A stretch of 62,175 nucleotides of DNA from Nitrosomonadales bacterium (GCA_016199835.1 JACQFX010000035.1:1-62175), one strand, 5' to 3'; shown: positions 50,659-60,943, numbered from the stretch's first letter. Numbers and translations: made by a program. The notes: generated by a model from the letters alone, not told the origin.

Positions 50659-52314
50659 TCAAGCGCCCAACATTTCGGCAGCGTGCTTGCGCGTGGTCTC
50701 GGTAATTTTCACGCCGCCCAGCATGCGCGCGACTTCCTCGACGCGTTCGTCCGGCTTGAGCACGCGGATGCCGCTCAGCGTCACACCATCGCGTACGGAT
50801 TTGCTGACCTGCCACTGCGCATCCGCCGCCGCCGCGACTTGCGGCAAATGCGTGACGCACATCACCTGATATTGCTGCCCGAGACGTTTGAGCGATTGCC
50901 CGACGATCTCCGCCACGCGCCCGCCTATGCCGCTATCCACTTCGTCGAAGATCAGGGTCGGCACGCTGGCGACCTGCATCGCGGCGACCTGTATCGCCAG
51001 GCTGATGCGCGACAATTCGCCGCCGGATGCCACCTTCGCCAGGTTGCGCAACGGTGTGCCGGGATTCGCCGCGACCTGGAACTCGACCGTTTCCAATCCA
51101 TGCGCATTGCCCTCCTCCAGCGGCGTGAGCGCCACGGCGAAACTGCCGCCCTGCATGGCCAGTGCCTGCATCGCGGTGGTAATCTCCTGCGCGAGTTTCT
51201 GCGCGGCTTTCGTGCGCGCCGCGCCGAGTTTCCTTGCAGCGGCCAGATAGCTTGCACGCGCAGTGGATTCCTGCTGCGCCAGCGCGGCGAGATCGGCAGC
51301 GCCGCCCAGCTCATCCAGCCGCGCGACAATACCTTGCATGGCTTCCGGCAACTGCTCGGGCGTCACGCGGTATTTGCGCGCCGCTTCCACGATGTCCGCG
51401 ATGCGCCGCTCCTGCTCGCGCAGCAATGCAGGATCGGCGTCGAGCTTCTGCTGGTAATGGCGCAAGGCATACACCGCTTCCTGCAATTCGTTCTGCGCGC
51501 TTTCGAGCATGGCGAGTGTGTCGCGCAAGGCCATGTCGAACTCGATGCCTGCGCGCACGCGCGCCAGCAATGCATTCAGTTGCGCGAGGCACGCAGTGTC
51601 GGCATCGCTCAACACTTCAACACCGAACTGCGCCGTCTCCAGCAGGCTGGCCGCATGGGACAGACGCGCGTGGTCGGCCTGCAACACGGCCCATTCCTGC
51701 GCGCTGAAATTCAATGTCTCGAGTTCGCATTTCTGGAACGACAGCAGCTCGCATTCGGCGGCCACCGCGCCGGCGTTCTGTTCAAGTTGCACACGGCGGC
51801 GATGGATGGCCTGCCAGTCGCGAAACCATCCTGCCACGGTTTCCGCATCGCGCAGCAAGCCGGCGTAACCGTCGAGCAATTCGCGCTGCGCATCGGGGCG
51901 CAACAGCGACTGGTGCGCATGCTGGCCGTGGATATCCAGCAGATATTCGCCCGCCTCACGCATCTGTTGCTGCGTGGCGCTGCTGCCATTGATGAAACCG
52001 CGCGAACGGCCATTGGCGTCCAGCACGCGGCGCATCAGGCATGCGCCCTCGTCGCCTTCCAGCTCCTGCGCGCGCAACCAGTTTTGCAAGGCGGGCAATT
52101 TCGAGATGTCGAATTCCGCGCTGATCTCGGCACGCGCGCAGCCCGCGCGCACCATGCCCGCATCGCCGCGCTCGCCCAGAGCCAGCGACAAGGCGTCGAT
52201 CAGAATGGATTTGCCGGCGCCAGTCTCGCCGGTGAGCGCGGTGAAACCAGAAGAGAAATCGAGTTCGAGGGATTCAACGATAACGAAATCGCGGATGCTG
52301 AGGAACTTCAACAT
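50659..52314 (-). CDS. recN: DNA repair protein RecN
   Basis: This SMC-like ATPase acts in double-strand break repair. It has 551 residues with Walker A GETGAGKSI near the N-terminus, a long coiled-coil middle, and C-terminal SGGELSRISLA signature and FDEVDSGIGG Walker B. The start overlaps the nadK stop by one base (TAATG), so the two are co-translated. Confidence 0.96.
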   Translation of the reverse strand: MLKFLSIRDFVIVESLELDFSSGFTALTGETGAGKSILIDALSLALGERGDAGMVRAGCARAEISAEFDISKLPALQNWLRAQELEGDEGACLMRRVLDANGRSRGFINGSSATQQQMREAGEYLLDIHGQHAHQSLLRPDAQRELLDGYAGLLRDAETVAGWFRDWQAIHRRRVQLEQNAGAVAAECELLSFQKCELETLNFSAQEWAVLQADHARLSHAASLLETAQFGVEVLSDADTACLAQLNALLARVRAGIEFDMALRDTLAMLESAQNELQEAVYALRHYQQKLDADPALLREQERRIADIVEAARKYRVTPEQLPEAMQGIVARLDELGGAADLAALAQQESTARASYLAAARKLGAARTKAAQKLAQEITTAMQALAMQGGSFAVALTPLEEGNAHGLETVEFQVAANPGTPLRNLAKVASGGELSRISLAIQVAAMQVASVPTLIFDEVDSGIGGRVAEIVGQSLKRLGQQYQVMCVTHLPQVAAAADAQWQVSKSVRDGVTLSGIRVLKPDERVEEVARMLGGVKITETTRKHAAEMLGA

Positions 52315-53192
52315 TACAGGGTCTTATTCCAGAGCAGCTTCTCGCGCAGTGTGTGGTAATAACTATGCCCAACCGGATGCAACAAACGGATGGGCTTGGA
52401 ATAGCGCGTCACTTCCAGCCGGTCTTTGGCCTGCAGATCGAAAGAACTGTGGCTATCGAAACGCACGCGCACATAACTGGCGTGATACATCTGTATGCCG
52501 ATCTCGATCACCGACTCGCTCTTCACCACGATGGGACGGTTGCTCAGGGTGTGCGGGCACACCGGCACCAGTTCGATGATGTCCAGCCCCGGGTGCAGGA
52601 TGGGGCCGCCGGACGACAAGGCATAGGCAGTAGAGCCGGTCGGGGTCGATACGATCAGACCGTCGGCGCGCTGGTTGTAGAGATATTCGCCGTCTATGCG
52701 CACCTCGAACTCGATCATGTTGCTGGCGTTATCGCGGTGCACCGTCACTTCGTTCAGCGCCAGTTCAGCGCAGACTTCCGCGCCGTTGCGCAACACGCGC
52801 GTGGACAGCAGCATGCGCGGCTCGGTGACGAACTCGCCTTCCAGCATGGCGGCTATGGTTTGCAGCATGGTGTCGAGCGAAATGTCGGTGAGGAAACCCA
52901 GACGCCCCTGATTCACGCCCACCAGCGGGACGCCGAACGGTGCCAGGGTGCGCGCGATGTTCAACATGGTGCCGTCGCCGCCCAGCACGATGGCCAGGTC
53001 CACGACGCCGCCCATCTCGCCCAAGGCCATCACGCGATAGGGATGATCCTTCAGGTGTTCGGCAGTGCGGCTGCCCACCACCACCGCCACACCTCTGCCG
53101 GCAAGGAACGCGGCCAAATGCAGCAGCGGCTCGGCAATCGACGGCGTCTGGTATTTGCCGATCAGGGCGATGGTCTGAAAAGGAAATTTCAT
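52314..53192 (-). CDS. nadK: NAD kinase
   Basis: NAD kinase phosphorylates NAD to NADP. It has 292 residues, with the conserved VLGGDGTML motif and the STPTGSTAYALSSGGPI motif. The start MKFPFQTIALIGKY was chosen by family. In related genomes nadK and hrcA are direct divergent neighbours; here 5.5 kb lies between them. Confidence 0.96.
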   Translation of the reverse strand: MKFPFQTIALIGKYQTPSIAEPLLHLAAFLAGRGVAVVVGSRTAEHLKDHPYRVMALGEMGGVVDLAIVLGGDGTMLNIARTLAPFGVPLVGVNQGRLGFLTDISLDTMLQTIAAMLEGEFVTEPRMLLSTRVLRNGAEVCAELALNEVTVHRDNASNMIEFEVRIDGEYLYNQRADGLIVSTPTGSTAYALSSGGPILHPGLDIIELVPVCPHTLSNRPIVVKSESVIEIGIQMYHASYVRVRFDSHSSFDLQAKDRLEVTRYSKPIRLLHPVGHSYYHTLREKLLWNKTL

Positions 53193-53408
53193 GCCCGCGA
53201 TTAAACCATATCGGAGCAGGGATGACAAAGCCGCAGCCGATCTACCGACTCAAATGAGAGAGTGCATCAATACCGGAAGGCGGGACAGGAAACGAAACTT
53301 CCAGAAAGCTCGTTGCCCTGTCCGCAAATTATGCGCCTGGCTGGTCTGCGGCATAAACCAAAAAACGACGTGCCGGCAAGACCTCGCGCCAAATCGCAGG
53401 CTGGGGAT

Positions 53409-53861
53409 CTAGCGTACCAGCCTCACATAATAGGTGGAGGTGCGGGCAGTGGCGGCGACGGAGCCATCCCGAAAGGTCACCCCCCAGGCAAGGCTGCTTG
53501 CCCCCGTATAGGGAGTTGAGGACCAATACCAATCAGCTTGCAAACCTGGGAACGTCACAGAATCAGTCGCAGGATTGGACAGGCCGCGATCGACAATGCT
53601 GGCCAGCTCTTTCACCGACGGCAAGCGCCAGCCAGTCTGACTTTGGGCTCGCGTCAATGCCAGCTCGTGGGTATAAGTGAGGGCTGTGCCCGTGCAAGCC
53701 GAACCGCTCCAGCCTTGCGGCTCACTGCAACGACGCCAGATCAATCCGGTATTCTGGTCGGTCACTTCCGCCCCATTGACTGTGTAGCGGACTTGTGCGA
53801 ACGCAGGGATCGCGAGTAACAGGCCTATGATCGTGGCAAAGCATTTCAGCATGATGTTCAT
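53409..53861 (-). CDS. Secreted DUF1566 (Lcl_C) protein
   Basis: This 150-residue protein has a signal peptide (MNIMLKCFATIIGLLLAIPA, cleavage after FAQ). AAGGAG precedes the ATG at good spacing. The mature part is one DUF1566 domain, with the motifs TDQNTGLIWRRC, WRLPSVKELASIVD, WYWSSTPY and YYVRLVR. The domain is common in cell-surface and secreted bacterial proteins, with unknown exact role. It is paired with a larger DUF1566 lipoprotein directly upstream. Confidence 0.85.
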   Translation of the reverse strand: MNIMLKCFATIIGLLLAIPAFAQVRYTVNGAEVTDQNTGLIWRRCSEPQGWSGSACTGTALTYTHELALTRAQSQTGWRLPSVKELASIVDRGLSNPATDSVTFPGLQADWYWSSTPYTGASSLAWGVTFRDGSVAATARTSTYYVRLVR

Positions 53862-53920
53862 GGGCGATCTCCTTGAAGGTTCTCTATCGTAAGTCAAAAT
53901 CCGCGCCGTGCGACGGCGCA

Positions 53921-55825
53921 CTAAGGGCGCACCAGCCGCACATAACGGGACGAGGAGCGCAGGGTGCTGCCGCCAGTAAGGCTGCCGTCGAGGAAGCTGG
54001 GAGCCCAGGCGCGGTGCGCCCCCCCCACATCGGCAGACGAAGACCAATACAGGCCGCCCGCCGTATTCGGGAACCACGTCGTGTCTATGACAGGAGCCGT
54101 TCCAACACCATAGTCCATCAAGCCCTGCAACTCGTCTGCCGTTGGCAAGCGCCAATCGCTATAGCCGCACAGCACCGCAGTATTAACGGATGCCACATAG
54201 CCGATCGTGTTGGTTGCAGCCGCAATATCGCCCAAGCTGGGATTGACCAGGTTCGACCCATCCCACTTCTGTGCTTTGCTGGCATCGTCGTAGTTGGTGT
54301 AGGTAGCATTCATATTGCCTACCGTTTTGACTTCCCAGGTCAGGTTCGTAATATTGTCCTTGACGCAACCGCCGCTGACCGCGCTATAGCTGAAGCCCAG
54401 TTTGCCATCGCTATTGCCGGGACTGCTGACGTCGCGCCCCACCATGCCATCCTGGCTGGCATTAAGGCTGGTCGCACCCAAGCTCGCGCAAGAAACCAGG
54501 GCAGGACTGCCTGCCTGATAACACTGGCTGGCAGTAATGCCCGTGTCGGGAAGCAGACCTGCTGATGCGGCAACTGTCACACTCACGGTATAGGAAACCG
54601 TTGTATTGTCTGCAGCAGTGACGGTATAGCTCACCGGGCTGGTGAAATTATTCGCGGTGCTGCCACTAACCTGCGCGGTTGCGCCGACTTTGACGCTGGC
54701 CCCCGTAGTAGTGAAGGTGGCAACCAGTGCCGTGACGCTGGTGCCATACGGCATGGTGACGGCGATAGCCTTATTCGTTTCATCGATAACGCCTGTCACC
54801 CCATTCAACGCAAAGGCGGTAATCGCCTTGGCAGAATTGGAGGCTACCGTGGCCGTCACGGTATAGGTGGCAGTTGTGCCATCTCCAGCGGTAACGGTAT
54901 AGCTCACCGGGCTGGTGAAATTATTCGCAGTGCTGCCACTAACCTGCGTGGTTGCGCCGACCTTGACGCTGGCCCCCGTAGTAGAGAATGTAGCAACCAG
55001 TGACGTGACGCCGGTGCCATATGGCAGGGTGACGGCGATAGTCTTGTTCGTTTCGTTGATAACGCCTGCCACCCCACCCAACGCGAAGGCGGTAATCGCC
55101 TTGGCAGGATTGAGAGTCACGGTAACCGTCACGGTATAGGTGGCAGTTGAAAGATCTCCAGCGGTAACGGTATAGCTCACCGGGCTGGTGAAATTATTGG
55201 CAGTAATGCCACTAACCTGCGTGGTTGCGCCGACTTTGACGCTGGTTCCCGAAGCCGAGAATGTGGCAACCAGTGCTGTGACGCTGGTGCCATACGGCAG
55301 GGTGACGGCGATAGTCTTGTTCGTTTCGTCGATAACGCCAGTTACCCCACTCAACGCGAAGGCGGTAATCGCCTTGGCAGAGTTGGAGGCTACCGTGGCA
55401 GTCACGATATAGGTGGCAGTTGTGCCATCTGCAGCGGTAACGGTATAGCTCACCGGGCTGGTGAAATTATTTACGGTAGCGCCGCTAATCTGCGTGGCTG
55501 TACCTACCTTGACGCTGGCACCTGTAGTAGAGAATGTAGCAACCAGTGTTGTGACAATGGTACCAGCCGGAACAGTAACCGCAATGGTCTTGTTCGCTTC
55601 ATCAATAGAGCCCGTGCTTCCCGACAAAGAGAACGCAGTAATGGCTTTGGCTGACGACAATGCACCTCCACCTCCACCTCCCCCTCCACCACCACCCCCG
55701 CCGCCGCAGGAAGCCAGCCCCAACACCAGCCCGGCAAGCGCGAATACCTTGCCCAGACTGGAAAAAAGAGAGCCGCGTCCCTTGCTCGTTGCTCGTTGCT
55801 CGTTGCGCAGTGACAGGATACGCAT
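53921..55825 (-). CDS. Lipoprotein with four 91-residue repeats and a DUF1566 domain
   Basis: This 634-residue lipoprotein has lipobox GLASC (C40), then 14 glycines. Four near-identical 91-residue repeats follow from about residue 60 (AKAITAF..., VTALVATF, NNFTSPVSYTVTA), resembling DUF5018-type Ig-like modules. The C-terminal part (about 480-634) is DUF1566 (DWRLPTADELQGLMDYG, RYVRLVRP). It is likely anchored in the outer membrane and displays the C-terminal domain. Three tandem heptamers (AACGAGC) near the start codon could switch the frame by slippage. Confidence 0.85.
   Translation of the reverse strand: MRILSLRNEQRATSKGRGSLFSSLGKVFALAGLVLGLASCGGGGGGGGGGGGGGALSSAKAITAFSLSGSTGSIDEANKTIAVTVPAGTIVTTLVATFSTTGASVKVGTATQISGATVNNFTSPVSYTVTAADGTTATYIVTATVASNSAKAITAFALSGVTGVIDETNKTIAVTLPYGTSVTALVATFSASGTSVKVGATTQVSGITANNFTSPVSYTVTAGDLSTATYTVTVTVTLNPAKAITAFALGGVAGVINETNKTIAVTLPYGTGVTSLVATFSTTGASVKVGATTQVSGSTANNFTSPVSYTVTAGDGTTATYTVTATVASNSAKAITAFALNGVTGVIDETNKAIAVTMPYGTSVTALVATFTTTGASVKVGATAQVSGSTANNFTSPVSYTVTAADNTTVSYTVSVTVAASAGLLPDTGITASQCYQAGSPALVSCASLGATSLNASQDGMVGRDVSSPGNSDGKLGFSYSAVSGGCVKDNITNLTWEVKTVGNMNATYTNYDDASKAQKWDGSNLVNPSLGDIAAATNTIGYVASVNTAVLCGYSDWRLPTADELQGLMDYGVGTAPVIDTTWFPNTAGGLYWSSSADVGGAHRAWAPSFLDGSLTGGSTLRSSSRYVRLVRP
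54640..55740. repeat. Four tandem 273-bp coding repeats
   Basis: Identical landmarks recur every 273 bp (for example the GGGCTGGTGAAATTATT motif near 54636, 54909, 55182 and 55455), encoding the four 91-residue Ig-like units. Near identity between copies suggests recent duplication or gene conversion. Confidence 0.85.
55782..55806. repeat. Tandem heptamer TTGCTCG (3.6 copies) in the coding start
   Basis: TTGCTCG occurs at 55782-55788, 55789-55795 and 55796-55802, then a partial TTGC. Being 7 bp, gain or loss of one unit would shift the lipoprotein reading frame 20-45 nt after its ATG. Confidence 0.8.
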
Positions 55826-55868
55826 TTAGATTGACTCCTTGTAAGTGTGCGGTGCGGCTCCGGGTAGC

Positions 55869-58607
55869 CTAATAATTCACGGCCGCCTTGGTCAGCAGCG
55901 GTGAATTTGCGCGCGCATCGTAGCCAGATATGCGGGAATCGTCAATCAAGGTTTCCCCTAGACTTGCACCCATCTGCTTTTCAACCAGCCTTTCAAATTC
56001 CTCCGCCGGTACCGGGCGCGAGTAGAGATAGCCTTGCGCGAAATCGCAGCCGAATGAGACCAGAAGCTCGTGTTGCCGTTCCGTTTCCACGCCCTCGGCT
56101 ATGGTGCGGATACCCAGCTTGTGCGCCATCACGATAATCGCCTCGACCAGCGCCTTGTCACTTTCATTTTCCGCCAGGTTGCTGATGAAGGAACGGTCTA
56201 TCTTGAGGTAGTCCACATCGAATTTCCTGAGATAGGAGAGCGAGCTGAAGCCGGTTCCGAAATCGTCCACAGCGATTTCGATACCGCCATCGCGGAATAT
56301 CTGCAAACGCTGTTTCACCATGGGCAACTCCTCCAGCAGCATGCCCTCGGTGATCTCCACGGCGATGCTGTTCCGTGGCAAACCCTGGCTCGCCAGCCGG
56401 TCCGGCCATTCCTCGCCCACCGCTTTCGCGATGAATTGCACCGGCGACTTGTTCACGCTGACCGGAATAATCTCGCCAAATTTTTCGCGCCAGCGCCCGA
56501 CGCTATCCGCCGCCTGCCCGAACACCCATTCGCCGATCTCCAGTATCAGGCCGGATTCCTCGGCCAGCGGGATAAACAAATCCGGGGCTATCATGCCGCG
56601 CTCGCGATGCTTCCAGCGCAGCAATGCTTCCGCCTTGGCAATTTGTCCGCCCGCCATTTCCACGATGGGCTGGTAATAGACTTCCAGTTCATTGCGCGCC
56701 AGCGCCCCCCTGAGGTCATTGGTCAGCACGAGTTTTTCCTGCGCTTCGCTCTGCATGGATTCGGTGAAATAGGCAAAGCAATTGCGCCCCTTCGCCTTGG
56801 CTCCATACATCGCCCGATCGGCTTTCTTTAACAGTTCTTCCAAGCCTTGCGCATCTTCGGGGCACAGTGCGATACCAACGCTGGCCGAAACATAAGCAGC
56901 CTCGCTGCCCAACATGAAAGGCTTGCACAGCTCGCCTATGATGTTGAGCACGATACGTTCGAGGCAACCGCAATTGCCAAACGCAGACAGGATGACCGTA
57001 AATTCGTCCCCGCCCAGGCGCGCGACGGTGTCCGTCTCACGCACGCACCGGCCTATGCGCAGCGCGGCCTCCACCAGCAAGCGATCGCCCATATCGTGCC
57101 CCATGGTGTCATTGATCTCCTTGAAGTGATCGAGGTCGATGAACAGCAGGGCAAGCGATTCATCCGTGCGGCGCGATTGCCTGATCTCGCGCTCCAGCCG
57201 GTCGCGAAACAGCCGGCGATTAGGCAGGCCGGTCAGCATGTCATAGTTGGCCTGCCGCCAGATAATTTCATCCTTCTGCTTCTTCTCGGTAATGTCGGAG
57301 AATTGCACCACGTGGCGGTACACGCTGCCATCCGGATGGCGGATCACGCTGATGCTGGTCCACTTCGCAAAAATTTCGCCATTCTTGCGCTGTTCCCACA
57401 TCTCACCCTGCCAATATCCCGCATCCAGCATGTCTTGCCATATCAAGCGATAAAACTCGCGGTCATGCACGCCGGAGTTCAGCATGCCAGAATCCTTGCC
57501 GATGACCTCATCCAGTTCATATCCGGTAATACGGGTAAAGGCCGGATTGATCTCCACGATGCGGTTGTTCTCGTCTGTCACCATAATGGCTTCGCTGCTT
57601 GCCTGGTAGATCAAGGCGGCGAGCTCCATGGATTTTTCGGCCTGCATGCGCTCGGTTATGTCATGCACGATGGAGTAAAGCAGTTGCTGCTCCCCCATTC
57701 TGATCGGGCCGGTGTAGACCTCGACATCCCGCACTTCGCCACTGGCTAGGCGGTGCTTGAAATGGAATCCGTTTTCCTGCTGCCGATTTGCCCTGTCCAT
57801 CTTTTCCGCGATCTCTGCGCGGGGCAACGTATTGATCCGGTCTATGTTCATGCCCACCATCTGCGCCACCGGATAGCCGTAATAGTCGCTCGCCGCCGCA
57901 TTGGCATCCATAATTTGCCCGTCGGACGGATCAATCAGCAGCATGGGAATCCTGGCGCGCAGGAACAAAGTGCGATAACGGTCATCGCTCTGTTCTTTTT
58001 CGAACCTGGCGAACAGCATCTGGGACAGCATCTGGTTCGATTTCTGCGCAAGGATGTACAAGCCTATGGTGAACACCATAAACATGGCGCCCAACGCAGC
58101 GAATATGTCCCTGTTCTCATCCCCCGCAAATATCCCGAGAGCAAAACGGATCAGGGTAAGCAATGCCACCGCCAGAAAGTAAGCTTGGAAAGCGGGAAAC
58201 CAGGCATTCCAGGAAACCACTGCCCCGGCCAACATGCCGACGATAACGACCAGCAGGAAAGCCTGATGCGACAAGTCCGTGGGAAACAGGATGATCGCGG
58301 CCGCGCCCCATATGGCCCCGGACACTCCGGCGCCCCACACGGCGATACGCTTCCAGTACACCATGCGCTCTGCACGGGCTGCATCCCGTTCATAATCCAG
58401 CAGCAAACGGAATCTTGCGACCGTGATACCCGCGATCGCCAGCCACCAGGTCAGCAGCAAGCCGGACGGAACCACGCCCCACAGAAAAACTGCTGCGATA
58501 CTGGCATTGACCACATTGATCAGAAAGACCAACCGCGCCCTGGAGAACAGGACGTTAAGTTGCGCCGCCTCTATCAAGGAAGCCACACCTGCTACATTTT
58601 TGACCAA
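55869..58607 (-). CDS. Membrane PAS-PAS-GGDEF-EAL c-di-GMP protein
   Basis: This 912-residue protein has an N-terminal region with about six membrane segments (about 25-190), two PAS domains (about 210-325 and 335-450), GGDEF (about 460-620) and EAL (about 640-885). GGDEF is intact (ARLGGDEFTV), and the EAL motif is intact (KAEALLRW, DDFGTGFSSL, DYLKIDRSF). It is similar in plan to the protein at 14255-16159. It is divergent from hrcA and follows the DUF1566 pair in the same direction of transcription, separated by only 43 bp. Confidence 0.92.
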   Translation of the reverse strand: MVKNVAGVASLIEAAQLNVLFSRARLVFLINVVNASIAAVFLWGVVPSGLLLTWWLAIAGITVARFRLLLDYERDAARAERMVYWKRIAVWGAGVSGAIWGAAAIILFPTDLSHQAFLLVVIVGMLAGAVVSWNAWFPAFQAYFLAVALLTLIRFALGIFAGDENRDIFAALGAMFMVFTIGLYILAQKSNQMLSQMLFARFEKEQSDDRYRTLFLRARIPMLLIDPSDGQIMDANAAASDYYGYPVAQMVGMNIDRINTLPRAEIAEKMDRANRQQENGFHFKHRLASGEVRDVEVYTGPIRMGEQQLLYSIVHDITERMQAEKSMELAALIYQASSEAIMVTDENNRIVEINPAFTRITGYELDEVIGKDSGMLNSGVHDREFYRLIWQDMLDAGYWQGEMWEQRKNGEIFAKWTSISVIRHPDGSVYRHVVQFSDITEKKQKDEIIWRQANYDMLTGLPNRRLFRDRLEREIRQSRRTDESLALLFIDLDHFKEINDTMGHDMGDRLLVEAALRIGRCVRETDTVARLGGDEFTVILSAFGNCGCLERIVLNIIGELCKPFMLGSEAAYVSASVGIALCPEDAQGLEELLKKADRAMYGAKAKGRNCFAYFTESMQSEAQEKLVLTNDLRGALARNELEVYYQPIVEMAGGQIAKAEALLRWKHRERGMIAPDLFIPLAEESGLILEIGEWVFGQAADSVGRWREKFGEIIPVSVNKSPVQFIAKAVGEEWPDRLASQGLPRNSIAVEITEGMLLEELPMVKQRLQIFRDGGIEIAVDDFGTGFSSLSYLRKFDVDYLKIDRSFISNLAENESDKALVEAIIVMAHKLGIRTIAEGVETERQHELLVSFGCDFAQGYLYSRPVPAEEFERLVEKQMGASLGETLIDDSRISGYDARANSPLLTKAAVNY

Positions 58608-58760
58608 CTTTACTGCGCCTCCTGGATCCGCCCATACGGCCAGCGGATTTTATAGTTTTGTACTGCGGTGCACATGATAAACCATTGCAGCGGAATTATG
58701 GAATGGTCGCCGACGCCAACCCCGGACAACATGCGATGCCGCAGTGCTAGAATGCGCACC

Positions 58761-59780
58761 ATGCTTAACGACCGCGCGCAAATCCTGCTTAAGGCTCTGG
58801 TGGACCGCTACATCAGCGATGGCCAGCCGGTTGGCTCGCGCGCGCTGCAACAGTTCTCCGGACTCGATGTGAGTTCCGCCACCATACGCAACGTGATGGC
58901 CGAACTGGAAGAGATGGGACTGATCGCCAGCCCGCACACCTCAGCCGGACGCGTGCCTACCGCGCTGGGCTATCGTTTGTTCATCGACACCCTGATGGTG
59001 GTGCAACCGCTGGACACGGCGCGCGTGCAGCGGCTGGAACACCAGTTGCAGCCGGACAATCCCTCGCGCCTTTTGGCTCAGGCTTCCAACCTGCTTTCCG
59101 AACTCACGCATTTCGCGGGCGTAGTCGCCACGCCCAACCGCACCACGATCCAGGTACGCCAGATCGAATTCCTGCGCCTGTCGGAAAAGAAAGTGCTGCT
59201 CATCATCGTGATGCCGGATGGCGAAGTGGAGAACCGCGTACTGCTCACCGAAAAGGATTACACGCAATCCCAGCTCACCGAGACCGGCAATTTTCTCAAT
59301 CAGCACTATGCGGGCTGCTCGTTTCAGGACATACGCCAGCGTGTGCAGGGCGAACTGCATCAATTGCACCATGACATGACCGCGCTGATGGCCGCTGCCA
59401 TTGCCGCAGGCGACGAAGCCATCGCGCGCAAGCAGGAGAACTACGTCATCAGCGGCGAACGCAACCTGCTGCACGTACAGGATCTCTCCACCGACATGAA
59501 CCGCTTGCGCAGCCTGTTCAACGTCTTCGAGCAGAAGACCGAACTGCTGCGCCTGCTCGATGCGGGCCGTCACGCGCCCGGCGTACACATCTTCGTCGGC
59601 AGCGAATCGGGACTGGCCGGGCTGGACGAATGCAGCGTGGTGACCGCCCCCTATGCCAGCAACGGACAGATCGTCGGCACGCTGGCCGTGATCGGGCCCA
59701 AGCGCATGGACTACGAGAAGGTGATACCGATAGTGGACGTGACCGCGCGCCTGCTGGGCAATGCGCTATCGCAACATTGA
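58761..59780 (+). CDS. hrcA: Heat-shock repressor HrcA
   Basis: HrcA represses groE/dnaK-type operons through CIRCE operators. It has 339 residues with an N-terminal winged helix (RAQILLKALVDRYISDGQPV, SSATIRNVMAELE) and a C-terminal GAF-like domain. The start MLNDRAQILLK was chosen by family; an ATG 9 nt upstream is possible. No CIRCE element is seen near it. Confidence 0.94.
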   Translation: MLNDRAQILLKALVDRYISDGQPVGSRALQQFSGLDVSSATIRNVMAELEEMGLIASPHTSAGRVPTALGYRLFIDTLMVVQPLDTARVQRLEHQLQPDNPSRLLAQASNLLSELTHFAGVVATPNRTTIQVRQIEFLRLSEKKVLLIIVMPDGEVENRVLLTEKDYTQSQLTETGNFLNQHYAGCSFQDIRQRVQGELHQLHHDMTALMAAAIAAGDEAIARKQENYVISGERNLLHVQDLSTDMNRLRSLFNVFEQKTELLRLLDAGRHAPGVHIFVGSESGLAGLDECSVVTAPYASNGQIVGTLAVIGPKRMDYEKVIPIVDVTARLLGNALSQH

Positions 59781-59809
59781 TGAATCAGAACCTTTAAACC
59801 AACACCAAT

Positions 59810-60898
59810 ATGCCCTACCAACCCGAACCTGCATACACTCATGGCACACCGGAAAAAACCGCCGTGCTGCTGGTCAATCTTGGCACACCGGAAGCGCCCA
59901 CCGCAGAAGCCTTGCGTACCTACCTCAAGGAATTCCTGTGGGATCCGCGCGTGGTAGAAATACCGCGCGCCATCTGGTGGCTGGTACTCAACGGCGTCAT
60001 CCTCAACACGCGGCCAAAAAAATCGGCAGAGAAATATGCGCGCGTGTGGATGCCGGAAGGCTCGCCGCTCAAAATCCATACCGAACGCCAGGCCGCGCTG
60101 CTGCAAGGTTATCTGGGCGAACGCGGTGTGCGCGGCATCGTGGTGGATTACGCCATGCGCTACGGCAATCCGTCCATCGCGCACGTGCTGGAAAAACTCA
60201 AGGCGCAGAACTGCCAGCGCATCCTGCTGGTACCGATGTATCCGCAATATGCCGCCAGCACCGTCGCCACGGCCTGCGACGCCGTGTTCACCGCATTGCA
60301 GAATATGCGCAACACGCCTGCGTTGCGCACCATCAAACATTTTCACGACCATCCCGGCTACATCAAGGCCGTGGCGCAAAGCGTACGCGACTACTGGACA
60401 CTGCATGGCCGCCCCGACAAACTCGTGATGAGCTTCCACGGCCTGCCGCAGTTCTCGCTGGACAAGGGCGACCCCTACCACTGCGAATGCCAGAAGAGCG
60501 GACGCCTGATTGCGGAAGAACTGGGGCTGAGCAAAGAGCAATATCTCATCACCTTCCAGTCACGCTTCGGCAAGGCCGAATGGCTCAAACCTTACACCGC
60601 CGCCACATTGGAACAACTCGGCAAACAGAAAACCCGGCGCGTGGACATGGTCTGCCCCGGCTTCGTCGCGGATTGTCTGGAAACGCTGGAAGAGATCGCA
60701 CTCGATGTGCGCGAGGACTTCCTGCATGCGGGCGGCGGTGAATACCACTACATCCCCTGCCTCAACGAACGCGATGACTGGATACGCACGCTGACCGACA
60801 TCGTGCAGGACAACCTGCACGGCTGGCTGGATCAGCCGGATATTGTGGCGTTAGAACAGGGACGATTGAGAGCGCTGGGGATGGGGGCAAAGAAATAA
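59810..60898 (+). CDS. hemH: Ferrochelatase
   Basis: Ferrochelatase inserts iron into protoporphyrin IX, the last step of haem synthesis. It has 362 residues with the N-terminal [12 protein letters not shown], the catalytic His in MSFHGLPQF, and [14 protein letters not shown]. It follows hrcA by 29 nt, the usual hrcA-hemH order. A hairpin (TGATGCAA/TTGCATCA, 60904-60923) follows the stop. Confidence 0.95.
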   Translation: MPYQPEPAYTHGTPEKTAVLLVNLGTPEAPTAEALRTYLKEFLWDPRVVEIPRAIWWLVLNGVILNTRPKKSAEKYARVWMPEGSPLKIHTERQAALLQGYLGERGVRGIVVDYAMRYGNPSIAHVLEKLKAQNCQRILLVPMYPQYAASTVATACDAVFTALQNMRNTPALRTIKHFHDHPGYIKAVAQSVRDYWTLHGRPDKLVMSFHGLPQFSLDKGDPYHCECQKSGRLIAEELGLSKEQYLITFQSRFGKAEWLKPYTAATLEQLGKQKTRRVDMVCPGFVADCLETLEEIALDVREDFLHAGGGEYHYIPCLNERDDWIRTLTDIVQDNLHGWLDQPDIVALEQGRLRALGMGAKK

Positions 60899-60903
60899 AA
60901 CGA

Positions 60904-60923
60904 CTGATGCAATGTTTTGCATC
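60904..60923 (+). terminator. Hairpin downstream of hemH
   Basis: TGATGCAA pairs with TTGCATCA around TGTT. There is no T tract after it, so terminator function is uncertain. It lies just before the first cassette boundary. Confidence 0.4.
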
Positions 60924-60943
60924 AATTAGGGGGCGTACTTAAC

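Noticed and set aside
50683-52359. 558-codon plus-strand open frame opposite recN
   Set aside because: Antisense shadow of recN; composition not protein-like.
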